Of a stretch of 64,000 nucleotides of DNA, positions 7,998 through 17,271 are shown one piece after another (within the stretch, counting starts at the first letter, position 1; every line of letters starts with the position of its first letter). Made by a program: the position numbers and the translations under genes. The stretch comes from an uncultured Acidimicrobiales bacterium (lineage in GTDB: Bacteria; Actinomycetota; Acidimicrobiia; Acidimicrobiales; Aldehydirespiratoraceae): positions 81,132 through 145,131 of the forward strand of contig CAJQPN010000001.1 of NCBI GenBank assembly GCA_905480195.1, given 5' to 3'. The notes beneath the pieces are model-generated. The model had not been told where the DNA came from. It saw nothing but the letters and a program-made list of their open reading frames with translations, and did no database searches.

Positions 7998-8907
7998 TCT
8001 TGTTCTGTTCCATCTCGGCCATTCGGCGTTCGAGGTCGTCGATGAACGGGTTCGGTTCCTGACCGATCTCGTCGAAGCGGGCCGCGATGTCCTCTGGGGA
8101 CCAGCGATCACCTTCGGCTGTCATCGTGCGAACCTCCATCGGCTGATTCCATACGCTGATCCGACCGCCTACGACGGTGTAGATCTGGGCGTTGACGTCC
8201 CGGCCGGCATCGCTCATCAGATAGATCACCATCGGCGCGATGTCCTCGGGTTCGCCGGTCTCGATTGCGAAGGGAACGTTCTCGCTCATTCGAGTCTTGG
8301 CGACGGGCGCGATGCAGTTGGCGTTGATTGCTGGACCACCTCGCATACGGATGCTGGCAGCGGTGAGCGCCGCCGATCGGGTGAGGCTGACGATGCCGCC
8401 CTTCGCGGCCGAGTAGTTGGCCTGGGCGGTCGATGCGGTGAATGCCCCCGAGGTGAAGCCGACCAGTGAACCGCCGGTTTCCTGCTTGCGCATCCGGTTG
8501 AAGGCGGCCCGATAGACGTTGAAGTGGCCCTTGAGGTGCACGGCGATCACGTGGTCCCACTCGTCTTCGGCCATGTTGAACAGCATCCGCTCGCGCAACA
8601 CGCCTGCCGGACAGACAACGCCATCGATCGTTCCCCACGTGTCACACGCTGCGGCGATGACCTGCTCGCCCATGTCGAATTTCGAGATGTCGCCGGCAAT
8701 CGCAATGGCGCTGCCACCCTTGGCCTCGATCTCGGCCGCAACAGCATCGGCGACCTCGCTCGACGGGTCGCTGCCATCCATCGCTACGCCGTAGTCGGCC
8801 ACCACGACGTTTGCGCCCTCATCGGCGCACGCAAGGGCGACGGCCCGCCCGATTCCGGCGCCACCCCCGGTGATCGCGATGTTCTTTCCCTCGAGGTGTC
8901 CACTCAT
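7990..8907 (-). CDS. SDR resembling mycobacterial Rv3548c
   Basis: 305 residues. TGGGAGIGRA is the cofactor motif, followed by GDISKF, NYSAAKGG with the catalytic Tyr-Lys, and a C-terminal extension of ~60 residues (VVGGRISVWNQP...IDDLERRMAEMEQ). That extension, with its SVWNQP strand, is typical of the 300-residue SDR subgroup that sits beside IpdAB in mycobacteria. It is the promoter-proximal gene of a two-gene leftward operon, and the next SDR overlaps it by 8 bp. Likely NAD+-dependent dehydrogenation of a hydroxyacyl-CoA. Confidence 0.85.
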   Translation of the reverse strand: MSGHLEGKNIAITGGGAGIGRAVALACADEGANVVVADYGVAMDGSDPSSEVADAVAAEIEAKGGSAIAIAGDISKFDMGEQVIAAACDTWGTIDGVVCPAGVLRERMLFNMAEDEWDHVIAVHLKGHFNVYRAAFNRMRKQETGGSLVGFTSGAFTASTAQANYSAAKGGIVSLTRSAALTAASIRMRGGPAINANCIAPVAKTRMSENVPFAIETGEPEDIAPMVIYLMSDAGRDVNAQIYTVVGGRISVWNQPMEVRTMTAEGDRWSPEDIAARFDEIGQEPNPFIDDLERRMAEMEQNKNG

Positions 8908-9049
8908 GGCGCGGACTGTAGTGGAGTCGGTTCAGCCGTCCCGATTCCACCCCGCGCAACGGCGCCGTTGACCGCAGATGGTGGCCATTTCGACCACAAG
9001 GAGTAATGGCCTATCCACCCGCAGGTAAGAGACCACCACTAGCTTTCCC

Positions 9050-11254
9050 GTGCGAATTCGATCGCCTACAGAAGCAGGAATTGTCCTCGTGAGTCCGACA
9101 CACCGCGAGCTGGAGATCGGAGCCAACGACGGCCCATCGCAAGGGCTGGGCCACCTTGCGTCCCTCGTCGACCCGACCCTCGACGATCTCACCCGCGAAC
9201 TGCAGATGCGGATTGCGGTGTCACAGTTCGAGTCCCCTGTCCTCTTGCTCGATATCGACGGCACGATCCTTGATGGCAACGACGCAACCGCTGGTCTCGA
9301 CATCGAGCGTGCCGAGGTGCGGGGCCGTCCAGTCTGGGCGATCGACGCCTGGGATCTCCCTGACGCCGCCGGCGTGCTGACGCCGCTCATCGAGGCCGGC
9401 TCAAAGGGTCGTGTCGGCTCGCGGACCCTCGACACCATCAACGACGCCGGTCCGGTCCGCCTCTCGATCACCCCGGTCACCGTCGACGACGAGACCGTGC
9501 TGCTGGTTGCCCGACTCCAGCGCCTCGGTGACCGAGACCAGACCGAGGCGATCCTCGCCGAGACCACTCAACGCCTGGCCGCCGCCGAAGGCATCTTCCA
9601 AGCCGTCGCAGAGTACACATCCGACTTGGTCTGTCTGCACGAGACCGACGGGACCTTCACCTACCTCTCGCCGTCGGTGCGTCGCCTTCTCGATCTTGAA
9701 CCCGGTGCGCTGGTCGGCACTCATCCGGTCGACTTGGCACACGCAGAAACCCGCGCTGCGCTGGTCGGTGCGCTCCAAGACGTTGCCCGCCGCGGGGCCG
9801 AACCGATCCGATTCCGTCACCGGCTGCAGCACCGCAACGGCGGCGCTCGATGGTTCGAAACTGTGATCACGCCGATCCAAAACACCGAAGGCGAACTTCA
9901 CCAACTCCAGTCTTCAAGCCGAGACATCACCGAGCAACGAGAAACCGAGCAACAACTCCTCAAACAAGCGTTCCACGACGAGCTCACCGGCCTGCCCAAC
10001 AAGGCGCTGCTCCTCGACCGCATGAGCCAGGCGTTTGCCGCAGCGAGCCGCACCGACCAGCCGATCGGCGTTTTGTTCATCGACCTCGACGGCTTCAAGA
10101 CCCTCAACGACACACTCGGACACCATGCGGGCGACCGGGCGCTCACCAAAGTAGCGGAGCGATTGATCGCCATCGTCCGACCCGGCGACACGATCGCTCG
10201 GATCAAGAGCGACGAGTTCGTCATGCTCTGCACCGGTTCTGACGGCGTGCAGGGTGCCTCGATCGTCGCACGGCGGATCCTCGAGGCCTTCGAGCGTGAC
10301 TTCATGCTCGAAGGCCGGGAGGTCCGGCTCAGCGCATCGATCGGCATCGCAACCACCTCCGGCGATGCCGACTCCAACACCGTTATCGAGCAGGCCGAAA
10401 CTGCGATGTACGAGGCCAAGCACAACGGTCGCGGCCGTTACGTCATCCACGACGAGGTCGAACACAGCATCGACCTCGAACGCCACGACACCGAGGCTGC
10501 CCTCCGACGAGCGATCGCGAACGGTGAACTCCGCCTCCACTATCAGCCAGAACTCGATCTCGAGTCGGGCCTGATCGTCGGGTTCGAAGCACTCGTCCGC
10601 TGGCAGGCGCCCGACGGCCGACTGATCCCGCCGAACGACTTCATCCCGCTCGCCGAGGAAACCGGCCTGATCGTCGAGCTCGGGCGTTGGGTCATCGCTG
10701 AAGCGTGTCTCCAGGCCGGGCGTTGGCGGGTCCACCGCAGCCCCGACGAAGAACCCGTGCGGATCTGGGTCAATCTCTCTGCCCGTCAACTCGAGGACCC
10801 CGATCTGCTTGGTTTTGTCGAGGAGTCGGTTTCCCGAGCGGGGATCACTACCGATGAGATCTGCATGGAAATCACCGAGTCAGTGCTGATGGGAGACGGC
10901 GACTCGGCGACCCGGCAACTCGATGAACTCCGACGCATCGGCATCAGCCTCGGCATCGATGACTTCGGAACCGGCTGGAGCCAATTCGAGTACCTGCACC
11001 GGCTTCCACTAGACGTTCTCAAGATCGATCGCTACTTCGTTCAGGGTCTCGGCATCGAGCCAGACGCCGCCGTGATCGTCTCGGCGATCATCGATCTCGC
11101 CCACGCGCTCGGGCTGATTGTGATCGCCGAGGGTGTCGAATCCAAGGGGCAACTCGAAGTACTCGAGGAGCTCGGCTGTGACCAGGCCCTCGGCTTCTAC
11201 TTCTCCGAGCCACGCGAAGCTGCCGCGTTCGACCAGACGCTCAGCCGAGCCTGA
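9050..11254 (+). CDS. PAS-GGDEF(degenerate)-EAL c-di-GMP protein
   Basis: 734 residues from a GTG start; another GTG 13 codons later is possible. An N-terminal ligand-binding-like region has LLLDIDGTILDGN. A PAS domain follows near residues 185-300 (TSDLVCLHETDGTFTYLS), then a GGDEF domain with the signature replaced by KSDEF at residues 386-390, then an EAL domain with EAL intact at 513-515 plus DDFGTG and AEGVES. The cyclase is therefore probably inactive or GTP-sensing, and the protein is expected to hydrolyse c-di-GMP. There is no membrane segment, so it is cytosolic. It diverges from the SDR operon across a 142-bp gap. Confidence 0.9.
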   Translation: MRIRSPTEAGIVLVSPTHRELEIGANDGPSQGLGHLASLVDPTLDDLTRELQMRIAVSQFESPVLLLDIDGTILDGNDATAGLDIERAEVRGRPVWAIDAWDLPDAAGVLTPLIEAGSKGRVGSRTLDTINDAGPVRLSITPVTVDDETVLLVARLQRLGDRDQTEAILAETTQRLAAAEGIFQAVAEYTSDLVCLHETDGTFTYLSPSVRRLLDLEPGALVGTHPVDLAHAETRAALVGALQDVARRGAEPIRFRHRLQHRNGGARWFETVITPIQNTEGELHQLQSSSRDITEQRETEQQLLKQAFHDELTGLPNKALLLDRMSQAFAAASRTDQPIGVLFIDLDGFKTLNDTLGHHAGDRALTKVAERLIAIVRPGDTIARIKSDEFVMLCTGSDGVQGASIVARRILEAFERDFMLEGREVRLSASIGIATTSGDADSNTVIEQAETAMYEAKHNGRGRYVIHDEVEHSIDLERHDTEAALRRAIANGELRLHYQPELDLESGLIVGFEALVRWQAPDGRLIPPNDFIPLAEETGLIVELGRWVIAEACLQAGRWRVHRSPDEEPVRIWVNLSARQLEDPDLLGFVEESVSRAGITTDEICMEITESVLMGDGDSATRQLDELRRIGISLGIDDFGTGWSQFEYLHRLPLDVLKIDRYFVQGLGIEPDAAVIVSAIIDLAHALGLIVIAEGVESKGQLEVLEELGCDQALGFYFSEPREAAAFDQTLSRA

Positions 11255-11262
11255 AACCCCGC

Positions 11263-11853
11263 TCAGCCCCGAACGGGAACACCGACGAGAAGCCTCGCTG
11301 CGTTGGTGAGTTCGTGGGTGAGCGACCCATCGGGGGCGACCCCTCCTACCCAACGGAACAGTGCGCTCGACCAGACATGGTGGATGACGCGGGCGACACC
11401 CTCGGCGTCGATGTCCGGTGATGGTCCCAGCGCGCTGACGACGAGCGCCCGCCACTCCTGTTCCACATCGAGCTTGTAGGGCGCAGCGGCGGGCGAGGTG
11501 GTGCCCAGTGCAGTGACGAGTGCGCCCATCAGCACTGGACGCTGTTGGGTGCCCGCCGCCGACTTCTCGAGCAGACCGATGAGGCGCTCGGCGGGCGTGT
11601 CACCAGGAACGCCAGCAGCTTCGATCCGCCGGCGGCTGTGACGGAGCCAACCGGCGAGCCCTGCAATGAGCAGTTCATCTTTGCCAGAGAAATAGCGATA
11701 GATCGTGCCGATTGCAACACCGGACTGTTCGGCAACCGCCCGCATCTGAACCGCGTCGTAGCCGCCTTCACCCGCCATACGCATCGCAGTCTCGAGCACC
11801 CGAATCCGGCGCTCGTTCTTTCCTTGACTCCGGGTGGTGGAGGTCGTGGCCAT
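11263..11853 (-). CDS. TetR-family regulator, KstR-like
   Basis: 196 residues from ATG 11853; an ATG at 11871 would add six residues. The helix-turn-helix reads GGYDAVQMRAVAEQSGVAIG followed by TIYRYFSGKDELL. The GGY-AVQMRAVA-VA-G-YRYF pattern closely follows mycobacterial KstR, the cholesterol-catabolism repressor whose ligand is a steroid CoA thioester. The C-terminal domain also has the VARVIHHVWSSALF helix. It is encoded within 3 kb of ipdAB-type genes, so it is the best local candidate for their regulator. DNA target and ligand are not shown by sequence. Confidence 0.82.
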   Translation of the reverse strand: MATTSTTRSQGKNERRIRVLETAMRMAGEGGYDAVQMRAVAEQSGVAIGTIYRYFSGKDELLIAGLAGWLRHSRRRIEAAGVPGDTPAERLIGLLEKSAAGTQQRPVLMGALVTALGTTSPAAAPYKLDVEQEWRALVVSALGPSPDIDAEGVARVIHHVWSSALFRWVGGVAPDGSLTHELTNAARLLVGVPVRG

Positions 11854-11899
11854 GGTCTGAGTGTGGAGCACGAGCCGAGTGGAAAGCGAATCGCGATCG

Positions 11900-11911
11900 G
11901 GCTCCGGAGCC
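11900..11911. promoter_or_regulatory. 12-bp perfect palindrome upstream of TetR gene
   Basis: GGCTCCGGAGCC lies between the end of the flotillin gene and the start of the TetR gene, 47 bp upstream of the regulator. It could be an autoregulatory operator. It has no loop or T-run, so it is less likely to be a terminator. GC-rich palindromes of this length arise easily in this genome. Confidence 0.25.
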
Positions 11912-11978
11912 GAGCACCAGCTGGGCTCGAACCGAAATGCTCGACCGCGGCTGCGCTCAGATGCTGGGACGCCGGCCC

Positions 11979-13301
11979 TCAGTGTTCGGGTGCAGGTGGC
12001 GGCGGCGGAAGATCCGAACCGCTGATCGCACCTTCGATCGCCCCGGACGTCTCGTCGCGCATCGACTTGAGGATGTCGACACCGGTCGCGGCATCAATCT
12101 GTTCCGACAAAGACACGACAGCGGCGGGAAGCTGACTCATGAGCCCGGGAATCCCCCCCCGGCCATTACCGCCACCAGTGTCGATGACTGCCACGCGATC
12201 GATATCGACGTTGTTGACCGTGGACACGATCTTGTCCACGAGGTCGGGAAGCATGTTCAACACGAAGATGCGTTGACCGTCATCGCCTGCGGCTTGGTAC
12301 TGCTCGGTCAAACGCCGGAATACCTCGACTTGTGCCTTTCCATCTTCGATGATCCTTGCTGCCTCGGCCTGCGCATCGAGCTGCTTGGCTTCGAGGTTCG
12401 CCCGTGCCGGCATCACGACGTCGGCTTCGAGGCGACGGCGCTCGAGTTCAATTCGCTGCTGCTCAAGTTCCTGCTCTGCGGTGGCACGAGCGACCTCACC
12501 GGCAACGGTGGCCTCGGCTTCTCTGGCACGAGCGACTGCGTCGAGTTCGGCGGTACGGACTCTGAGCTGGTTCTGCTCCTCGACGATGTTCTTGTCGGCC
12601 TGCACCGCAGCGATCTGTGCTTGCTCCCGGGCGGATGCCTCTGCTTTCTCGGCCTCCGCCATACGCTCAGCCTCGGCCACCCGAGCTTGCTTGACGACAT
12701 CCGCGGTGAGGCGGCGGCCGACCGAGTCGAGATATTGGTTGTCATCGGTGACGTTCTGGATCTTCATGACGTCGAGTTCGAGGCCGAGTGTTTTGATGTC
12801 GTCATCGGCCTCGTTGATCAGTTGCTGGGAAAACTTGAGCCGGTCTTCGTTCACTTCCTCGGGCGACATGGTCGCAAGCACCCCGCGTAGGTTCGCTTCG
12901 AGGGTCTCTTTTGCGATCTGACCGATCTGTTCGGTCGGCCGATCGAGGAAACGCTCGGCTGCGTTCTCGAGGAGGCCTTCGGCGCTCGACACCTTGACGT
13001 TGGCGATTCCCTGGACGTTGAGCGGAATGGCGCCGCGCGAGTACGCGTTCGAAACGGACACTTCGAGCGGGATCGTGTTGAGGTCCATCCACGAGACCTT
13101 CTCGATAATCGGAATACGAATGGTGCGGCCACCCCTGAGGATCCGATAGCCGACGGTGCGTCCGTCGGAAAGCGTGCGCGTGCGACCAGAGATCACCGCC
13201 ACTCGGTTCGGTGGACAGATGATGATCAGCGAACTCACGATCAAGACCATGAAGATCACGACCAGTGCGAGCAAACCGCCGGTAATGAGCACGGTGGACA
13301 T
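11979..13301 (-). CDS. Flotillin-like SPFH protein
   Basis: 440 residues from ATG 13301, preceded by a purine-rich GAGAAAGAGAGA stretch. One N-terminal membrane segment (LLALVVIFMVLIVSSLIII) is followed by an SPFH/band-7 domain. A long Ala/Glu-rich coiled coil (residues ~200-330) contains repeated AEA/REQAQ patterns, and the protein ends in a proline tail. This matches FloT/YuaG-type flotillins that organise membrane microdomains. It is downstream of an NfeD-type gene (13333-13863), 31 bp away, the usual nfeD-floT pairing. Confidence 0.9.
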   Translation of the reverse strand: MSTVLITGGLLALVVIFMVLIVSSLIIICPPNRVAVISGRTRTLSDGRTVGYRILRGGRTIRIPIIEKVSWMDLNTIPLEVSVSNAYSRGAIPLNVQGIANVKVSSAEGLLENAAERFLDRPTEQIGQIAKETLEANLRGVLATMSPEEVNEDRLKFSQQLINEADDDIKTLGLELDVMKIQNVTDDNQYLDSVGRRLTADVVKQARVAEAERMAEAEKAEASAREQAQIAAVQADKNIVEEQNQLRVRTAELDAVARAREAEATVAGEVARATAEQELEQQRIELERRRLEADVVMPARANLEAKQLDAQAEAARIIEDGKAQVEVFRRLTEQYQAAGDDGQRIFVLNMLPDLVDKIVSTVNNVDIDRVAVIDTGGGNGRGGIPGLMSQLPAAVVSLSEQIDAATGVDILKSMRDETSGAIEGAISGSDLPPPPPAPEH

Positions 13302-13332
13302 ATGGGTTCTCTCTTTCTCTTCGAGTTGGGGG

Positions 13333-13863
13333 CTACTCGAGTTCGAGGTCGGGGCCGAGCGGGGCGACCAACGCCACTCCTCGGTCAACGCGGACGATAA
13401 CGACCCGTTGACCCGGTTCGATCACTGAGCCATCGGCAGGCGCCGCTGTCATCTGTTCACGCGCGCCAGCTTTGCTCACGATGATCTTGCCACGCTGGTC
13501 AGAACTGATCGGCAGGGCGACGTCTGCGATGCTTCCCTCGAGTTCACTGTCGGCAACATCGGACGAATTCGAATGTCTACGCAACCACGAGAACGCCGCA
13601 GTGTTTATCGCGCCGGCGACCACGCCGACCACCACAGCGAAGACGAACACCAACACTGCAGCCGTGGCGGTGGCACTGCCGATCACCCCCGACAATCCGA
13701 AGAACGCCAGCACAAACGCAACCGACGACAGCGAGATGACCGAAAACGGACCACTATCACTGGCGTCGGCTCCCGGGCCATCCGCACCTGCATCGCCAGC
13801 GAACGCGAACCAGAGCAACAACGGCGCACCTACAGCGAGGCAAAAGATGTACACCATTTCCAT
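13333..13863 (-). CDS. NfeD-like (YuaF) membrane protein
   Basis: 176 residues from ATG 13863; a GGGAG ribosome site sits 8 bp ahead, making this better than the GTG two codons upstream. Three or four hydrophobic segments are followed by a soluble C-terminal beta-barrel (IADVALPISSDQRGKI ... PGQRVVIVRVDRGVALV), the OB-fold of NfeD proteins. There is no N-terminal serine protease domain, so it is the short form. It probably works with the flotillin encoded immediately downstream in membrane organisation. Confidence 0.82.
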   Translation of the reverse strand: MEMVYIFCLAVGAPLLLWFAFAGDAGADGPGADASDSGPFSVISLSSVAFVLAFFGLSGVIGSATATAAVLVFVFAVVVGVVAGAINTAAFSWLRRHSNSSDVADSELEGSIADVALPISSDQRGKIIVSKAGAREQMTAAPADGSVIEPGQRVVIVRVDRGVALVAPLGPDLELE

Positions 13864-13933
13864 ACCCACAGCTCCCTGTCGTCAAGCTAGACCGAAAACA
13901 GAGCCTCGGCAGGTCGGGCGGTACCGTTCCACC

Positions 13934-14881
13934 ATGCCCGCAGAGACCATCACCACCGTCGTCAACCACTCCGGTTTTCTGTTTCCAAAGAAGGTTGCGA
14001 CGTGGCCCGGCATCCGCATCGTCGACTGCGACCGCAACGGCCCGGTCCCTGCCGACATCGACGGCGAGGTCGTCTTCACTCGAACTGACGGCGGGCCGAA
14101 TCTCGGAGAATTGCTCGCCCGGAGTCCGAAGTGGGTTCACACGCTTGGCACCGGTGTCGACAGCTTTCCCTTCGACGCACTGCGGGGCCAGATCCTGACC
14201 TGCTCACGGGGTATCAGCGGCAACATGATCGGCGAGTGGGTGTTCGCCCAAATGCTCGCCGTCGCAAAGGTCGTTCGGACCGCTCCACTTGATGCGCCTC
14301 CCACCGACTGGCACTCCCCCTCGATCGGGATCTCGAGTTTGCGCGGCAAGACTGTGGTGATCTTTGGCACCGGCGGCATCGGGGCGGAGGTCGCTCGACT
14401 TTCGCTCGGGCTCGACATGCGAGTGATCGGGGTCCGTCGTCGAGGCACAGCCGCGCCAGTCGCCGGAATGACGATCGTCAACGATTTGTCCTCGGTCATC
14501 AGCGAGGCGGACCACCTCGTCGTCGCCGCTCCCGCAACAGCGGAAACCACAGGGCTGTTCGACGACGAGCTGCTCGGCCTGGTCAAGCCCGGGGTGCACT
14601 TCGTCAACATCGCCCGTGGAACCCTCGTCGACCAGGGGGCGCTCCGTCGGGCCCTTGACGACGGCCGGATCGGCACGGCGTCGCTCGACGTGTGTGATCC
14701 TGAACCGCTGCCAGCCGGCCACTGGCTGTACGAACACCCGCAGGTCTTCCTCACACCCCACACGAGTTGGGCCGGACCGGGAGCCTTCGACGAGATCATC
14801 TCGACATTCCAAACCAACTACCTGCGCTGGCGAGCCGGTGAGCCGCTCAACGGTGTGGTCGACATCGAAGCGGGCTACTGA
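13934..14881 (+). CDS. D-isomer-specific 2-hydroxyacid dehydrogenase
   Basis: 315 residues from ATG 13934. The NAD-binding domain has GTGGIGAEVARL, and the catalytic set is present: NIARGTLVD (Arg), DVCDPEPLP (Glu) and LTPHTSW (His). These enzymes reduce or oxidise 2-keto/2-hydroxy acids such as glyoxylate, phosphoglycerate or hydroxypyruvate; the substrate here is unknown. The gene diverges from nfeD and is followed 43 bp later by a cyclase-family hydrolase. Confidence 0.88.
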   Translation: MPAETITTVVNHSGFLFPKKVATWPGIRIVDCDRNGPVPADIDGEVVFTRTDGGPNLGELLARSPKWVHTLGTGVDSFPFDALRGQILTCSRGISGNMIGEWVFAQMLAVAKVVRTAPLDAPPTDWHSPSIGISSLRGKTVVIFGTGGIGAEVARLSLGLDMRVIGVRRRGTAAPVAGMTIVNDLSSVISEADHLVVAAPATAETTGLFDDELLGLVKPGVHFVNIARGTLVDQGALRRALDDGRIGTASLDVCDPEPLPAGHWLYEHPQVFLTPHTSWAGPGAFDEIISTFQTNYLRWRAGEPLNGVVDIEAGY

Positions 14882-14924
14882 GTCCGGATCGACACCGGAG
14901 TACCACCCTGTCAGGCTTCAGCTC

Positions 14925-15884
14925 ATGTCGTTCAACGATCACTTCCATGCAGTCGCTGCGGAGGTCCGCAACTGGGGTCGATGGGGAGCCGATGACCGCC
15001 TTGGCACCCTGAATCTTCTGACCGATGAAGCTGTCGCCGCCGGTGCAGCCACGATCCGTAGTGGCCGTCGGGTGTCGTGTGCGATCGACCTCTCTCCCAA
15101 CGGTCCGCAGATCGGGTCGGTCCCGGGCCGAATTAATCCGCTGCGCAGCATGAACTATCTCAACAATGCTGATCTCGGCGATCTCGACGGCAACGCCATG
15201 GTTCCGCACTTCAACGATGACCATGTCGTGATGGGCCTGCAGGCAGGCACCCACTGGGACGCGTTGGGTCACGTCAGCTACGACCACCACCTGTACAACG
15301 GAGTCCCTGCCGACACCGTCACCGCACTTGGCGGCTCGACCGTGCTCGGGATCGAGAATGTTCGAACACTCGTCGGACGCGGGGTTCTCCTCGACGTCGC
15401 AGCGATGCACGGCGTCGACCAGCTTCCAGGCGGCCATGAGATCACCGAGGACGAACTTGATGAGACAGCCGAATGGGCTGGTGTCGAGATCCGCTCCGGT
15501 GACATCGTGCTGATCCGCAGTGGTCGAATCCGTTCGTTTCACCAAGGAGGCGGGCTCGCCTACATCATGGGTCCCGAAGGCGATGCGTCGAACCCGGGCC
15601 CAGGGATCGACGCGTGCCGCTGGTTTCACCGAAACGACATCGCAGCCGTTGCCGACGATGTCATGACCTTCGAGGTCTTCCCGGGTCCCGAACCCGAGAA
15701 CATGTTGGCCGTGCACTGTCTTGCGATCGTCGACATGGGGCTGACCACCGGTCAGATCTGGGACCTCGAGGCGCTCTCCATGACATGTGCTGACGAGAAT
15801 CGGTACGAGTTCTTCCTCGCAGCCAACCCCGAGCCGTTCGTTGGCGGCTGCGGTGCCCCCGTGAGCCCTGTCGCAGTTTTCTGA
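14925..15884 (+). CDS. Cyclase-family (kynurenine formamidase-like) metal hydrolase
   Basis: 319 residues. The signature QAGTHWDALGH corresponds to the metal-binding HxGTHxDxPxH motif of the cyclase family, which includes bacterial kynurenine formamidase and isatin hydrolase. In this copy the first His is Gln and the Pro position is Leu. A later HCLAIVDMGL strand and the GDIVLIRSG segment also match the family. Likely substrates are cyclic or aromatic amides/lactones, but none can be assigned. It may be co-transcribed with the preceding dehydrogenase. Confidence 0.8.
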   Translation: MSFNDHFHAVAAEVRNWGRWGADDRLGTLNLLTDEAVAAGAATIRSGRRVSCAIDLSPNGPQIGSVPGRINPLRSMNYLNNADLGDLDGNAMVPHFNDDHVVMGLQAGTHWDALGHVSYDHHLYNGVPADTVTALGGSTVLGIENVRTLVGRGVLLDVAAMHGVDQLPGGHEITEDELDETAEWAGVEIRSGDIVLIRSGRIRSFHQGGGLAYIMGPEGDASNPGPGIDACRWFHRNDIAAVADDVMTFEVFPGPEPENMLAVHCLAIVDMGLTTGQIWDLEALSMTCADENRYEFFLAANPEPFVGGCGAPVSPVAVF

Positions 15885-15897
15885 TAAAACGCCGGAC

Positions 15898-16311
15898 GTG
15901 TCAGTGCTCGACCGTCTCGCCCAGATCGAACTGTTCTCCGAGCTCAACCGCAAGGAACTCAAAAAGCTCGCGTCCTTCATGACCACCGTGACCCCCAAGG
16001 CCGGTCGCGATCTCACCACCCAGGGCGCCGTTGGCCGGGAGTTCATGATCATCCGCGAGGGCGAGGCATCGGTACGACGCAACGGTCGGCTGATCGCCAA
16101 CCTCGGCCCAGGCGACTTCTTCGGTGAGCTCGCCGTCGTCGCCGGCGTACCCAGGACCGCGACGGTGACCGCCGAGACCGACCTCGTCGTGGAAGTCCTG
16201 AACCGGCGTGAGTTCTCCTCGCTGCTCGACGGGAACCCCGCACTCGCCAAGAAGATTCTCGTAGGCGCCGTGAAACGGCTGCACCAGATCGAAGAAGGCG
16301 TCGTCCGCTGA
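15898..16311 (+). CDS. Stand-alone cyclic nucleotide-binding domain protein
   Basis: 137 residues from a GTG start. It is a single CRP-type beta-barrel with GPGDFFGELAVVAG and PRTATV. These form the phosphate-binding cassette with the Glu and Arg that contact cAMP/cGMP. There is no DNA-binding helix-turn-helix and no membrane domain, so it is a sensor module that presumably acts on another protein. It lies 13 bp after the cyclase-family gene and 16 bp before ribokinase. Confidence 0.85.
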   Translation: MSVLDRLAQIELFSELNRKELKKLASFMTTVTPKAGRDLTTQGAVGREFMIIREGEASVRRNGRLIANLGPGDFFGELAVVAGVPRTATVTAETDLVVEVLNRREFSSLLDGNPALAKKILVGAVKRLHQIEEGVVR

Positions 16312-16327
16312 CGCGGCGCCACACCTG

Positions 16328-17233
16328 ATGGCCGCCGAGATCGTCGTTGTCGGGAGCGCCAACCTCGACCTCGTGGTGGAGGTCGACCGAGTCCCTGCGG
16401 TCGGCGAGACCGTCATGGGCGGCGATCTCCGCCGGATCCCCGGAGGGAAAGGCGCAAATCAGGCTGTTGCCGCCGCCCGGTTGGGGCGTGACGTCGCCAT
16501 GGTCGGCAGGCTCGGAGCAGATGAGGGCGGCGAGATACTCCGGGCAGCGCTCAACGCCGACGGTGTCGACACGACCCAAATGATCACCACCGAAGACGTC
16601 CCGAATGGCGTGGCGCTGATCTCCGTCGGATCTGACGGCGACAATGCAATCGTGGTGAGCCCGGGGGCGAACGCTCGTGTCACCCCCACGGACATCGAAG
16701 CAGCCGCTGACATGCTCCGGAATGCTGCGGTGACATTGCTACAGCTCGAGATCCCCCTCGATGCGGTGACTGCTGCTGCCCACGCTGCCCACGGGATCGT
16801 GATCCTCAACCCCGCGCCGGCGCCTGCAGAACCGTTGCCGGAAGGCCTGCTCGCTCGGGTCGACATACTCGTGCCCAACCAAACCGAGCTCGCAACGCTC
16901 ACCGGTCACGATGGCCCAATCACCGCCGAGATCGCTACAACCCTTGCGACGACCTTGCCCTCACAAGCGGTCGTAGTAACGCTCGGCGCAGACGGTGCGC
17001 TCGTTGTCGACAGGGGCGCAGTCACCCACGTCTCTGCACCATCGGTCACACCTGTCGACACCACCGCCGCTGGCGATTCGTTCTGCGGTGCCCTCGCCGA
17101 TGCGCTGGTGCGCGGCGAATCGCTGATCGACGCGGCTCGGTGGGCGATCCGGGTCGGCGCAGCCACCACCCTGCGCCCCGGTGCCCAACCATCGCTGCCG
17201 ACCCCCACCGAGGTCGAGCAGCTCCTCGCCTGA
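16328..17233 (+). CDS. rbsK: Ribokinase
   Basis: 301 residues of the PfkB family. GGKGANQAVAAARLG is the N-terminal PfkB signature with ribose-binding residues, NPAPAP is the ATP-lid region, and DTTAAGDSFCGAL carries the catalytic Asp and anion hole (AAGD instead of the usual GAGD). It phosphorylates ribose to ribose 5-phosphate. The next gene encodes a nucleoside hydrolase, so the pair can release ribose from nucleosides and phosphorylate it, a simple nucleoside salvage unit. Confidence 0.88.
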   Translation: MAAEIVVVGSANLDLVVEVDRVPAVGETVMGGDLRRIPGGKGANQAVAAARLGRDVAMVGRLGADEGGEILRAALNADGVDTTQMITTEDVPNGVALISVGSDGDNAIVVSPGANARVTPTDIEAAADMLRNAAVTLLQLEIPLDAVTAAAHAAHGIVILNPAPAPAEPLPEGLLARVDILVPNQTELATLTGHDGPITAEIATTLATTLPSQAVVVTLGADGALVVDRGAVTHVSAPSVTPVDTTAAGDSFCGALADALVRGESLIDAARWAIRVGAATTLRPGAQPSLPTPTEVEQLLA

Positions 17234-17271
17234 GCATCCTCGCGACGATGAAGGCCGTAGCATCATCGGCC

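Noticed and set aside
8908..9049. A c-di-GMP riboswitch ahead of the GGDEF-EAL gene
   Set aside because: No GEMM-like core or long paired structure could be seen in this short gap.
11900..11911. A confident KstR-type operator
   Set aside because: The palindrome is short and GC-only and does not match the known AACnnGTT core, so it is kept at low confidence.
14907..14915. Third copy of the CCTGAC palindrome before the cyclase-family gene
   Set aside because: It is only CCTG-T-CAGG with a 1-bp spacer, a different geometry from the 5-bp spacer sites.
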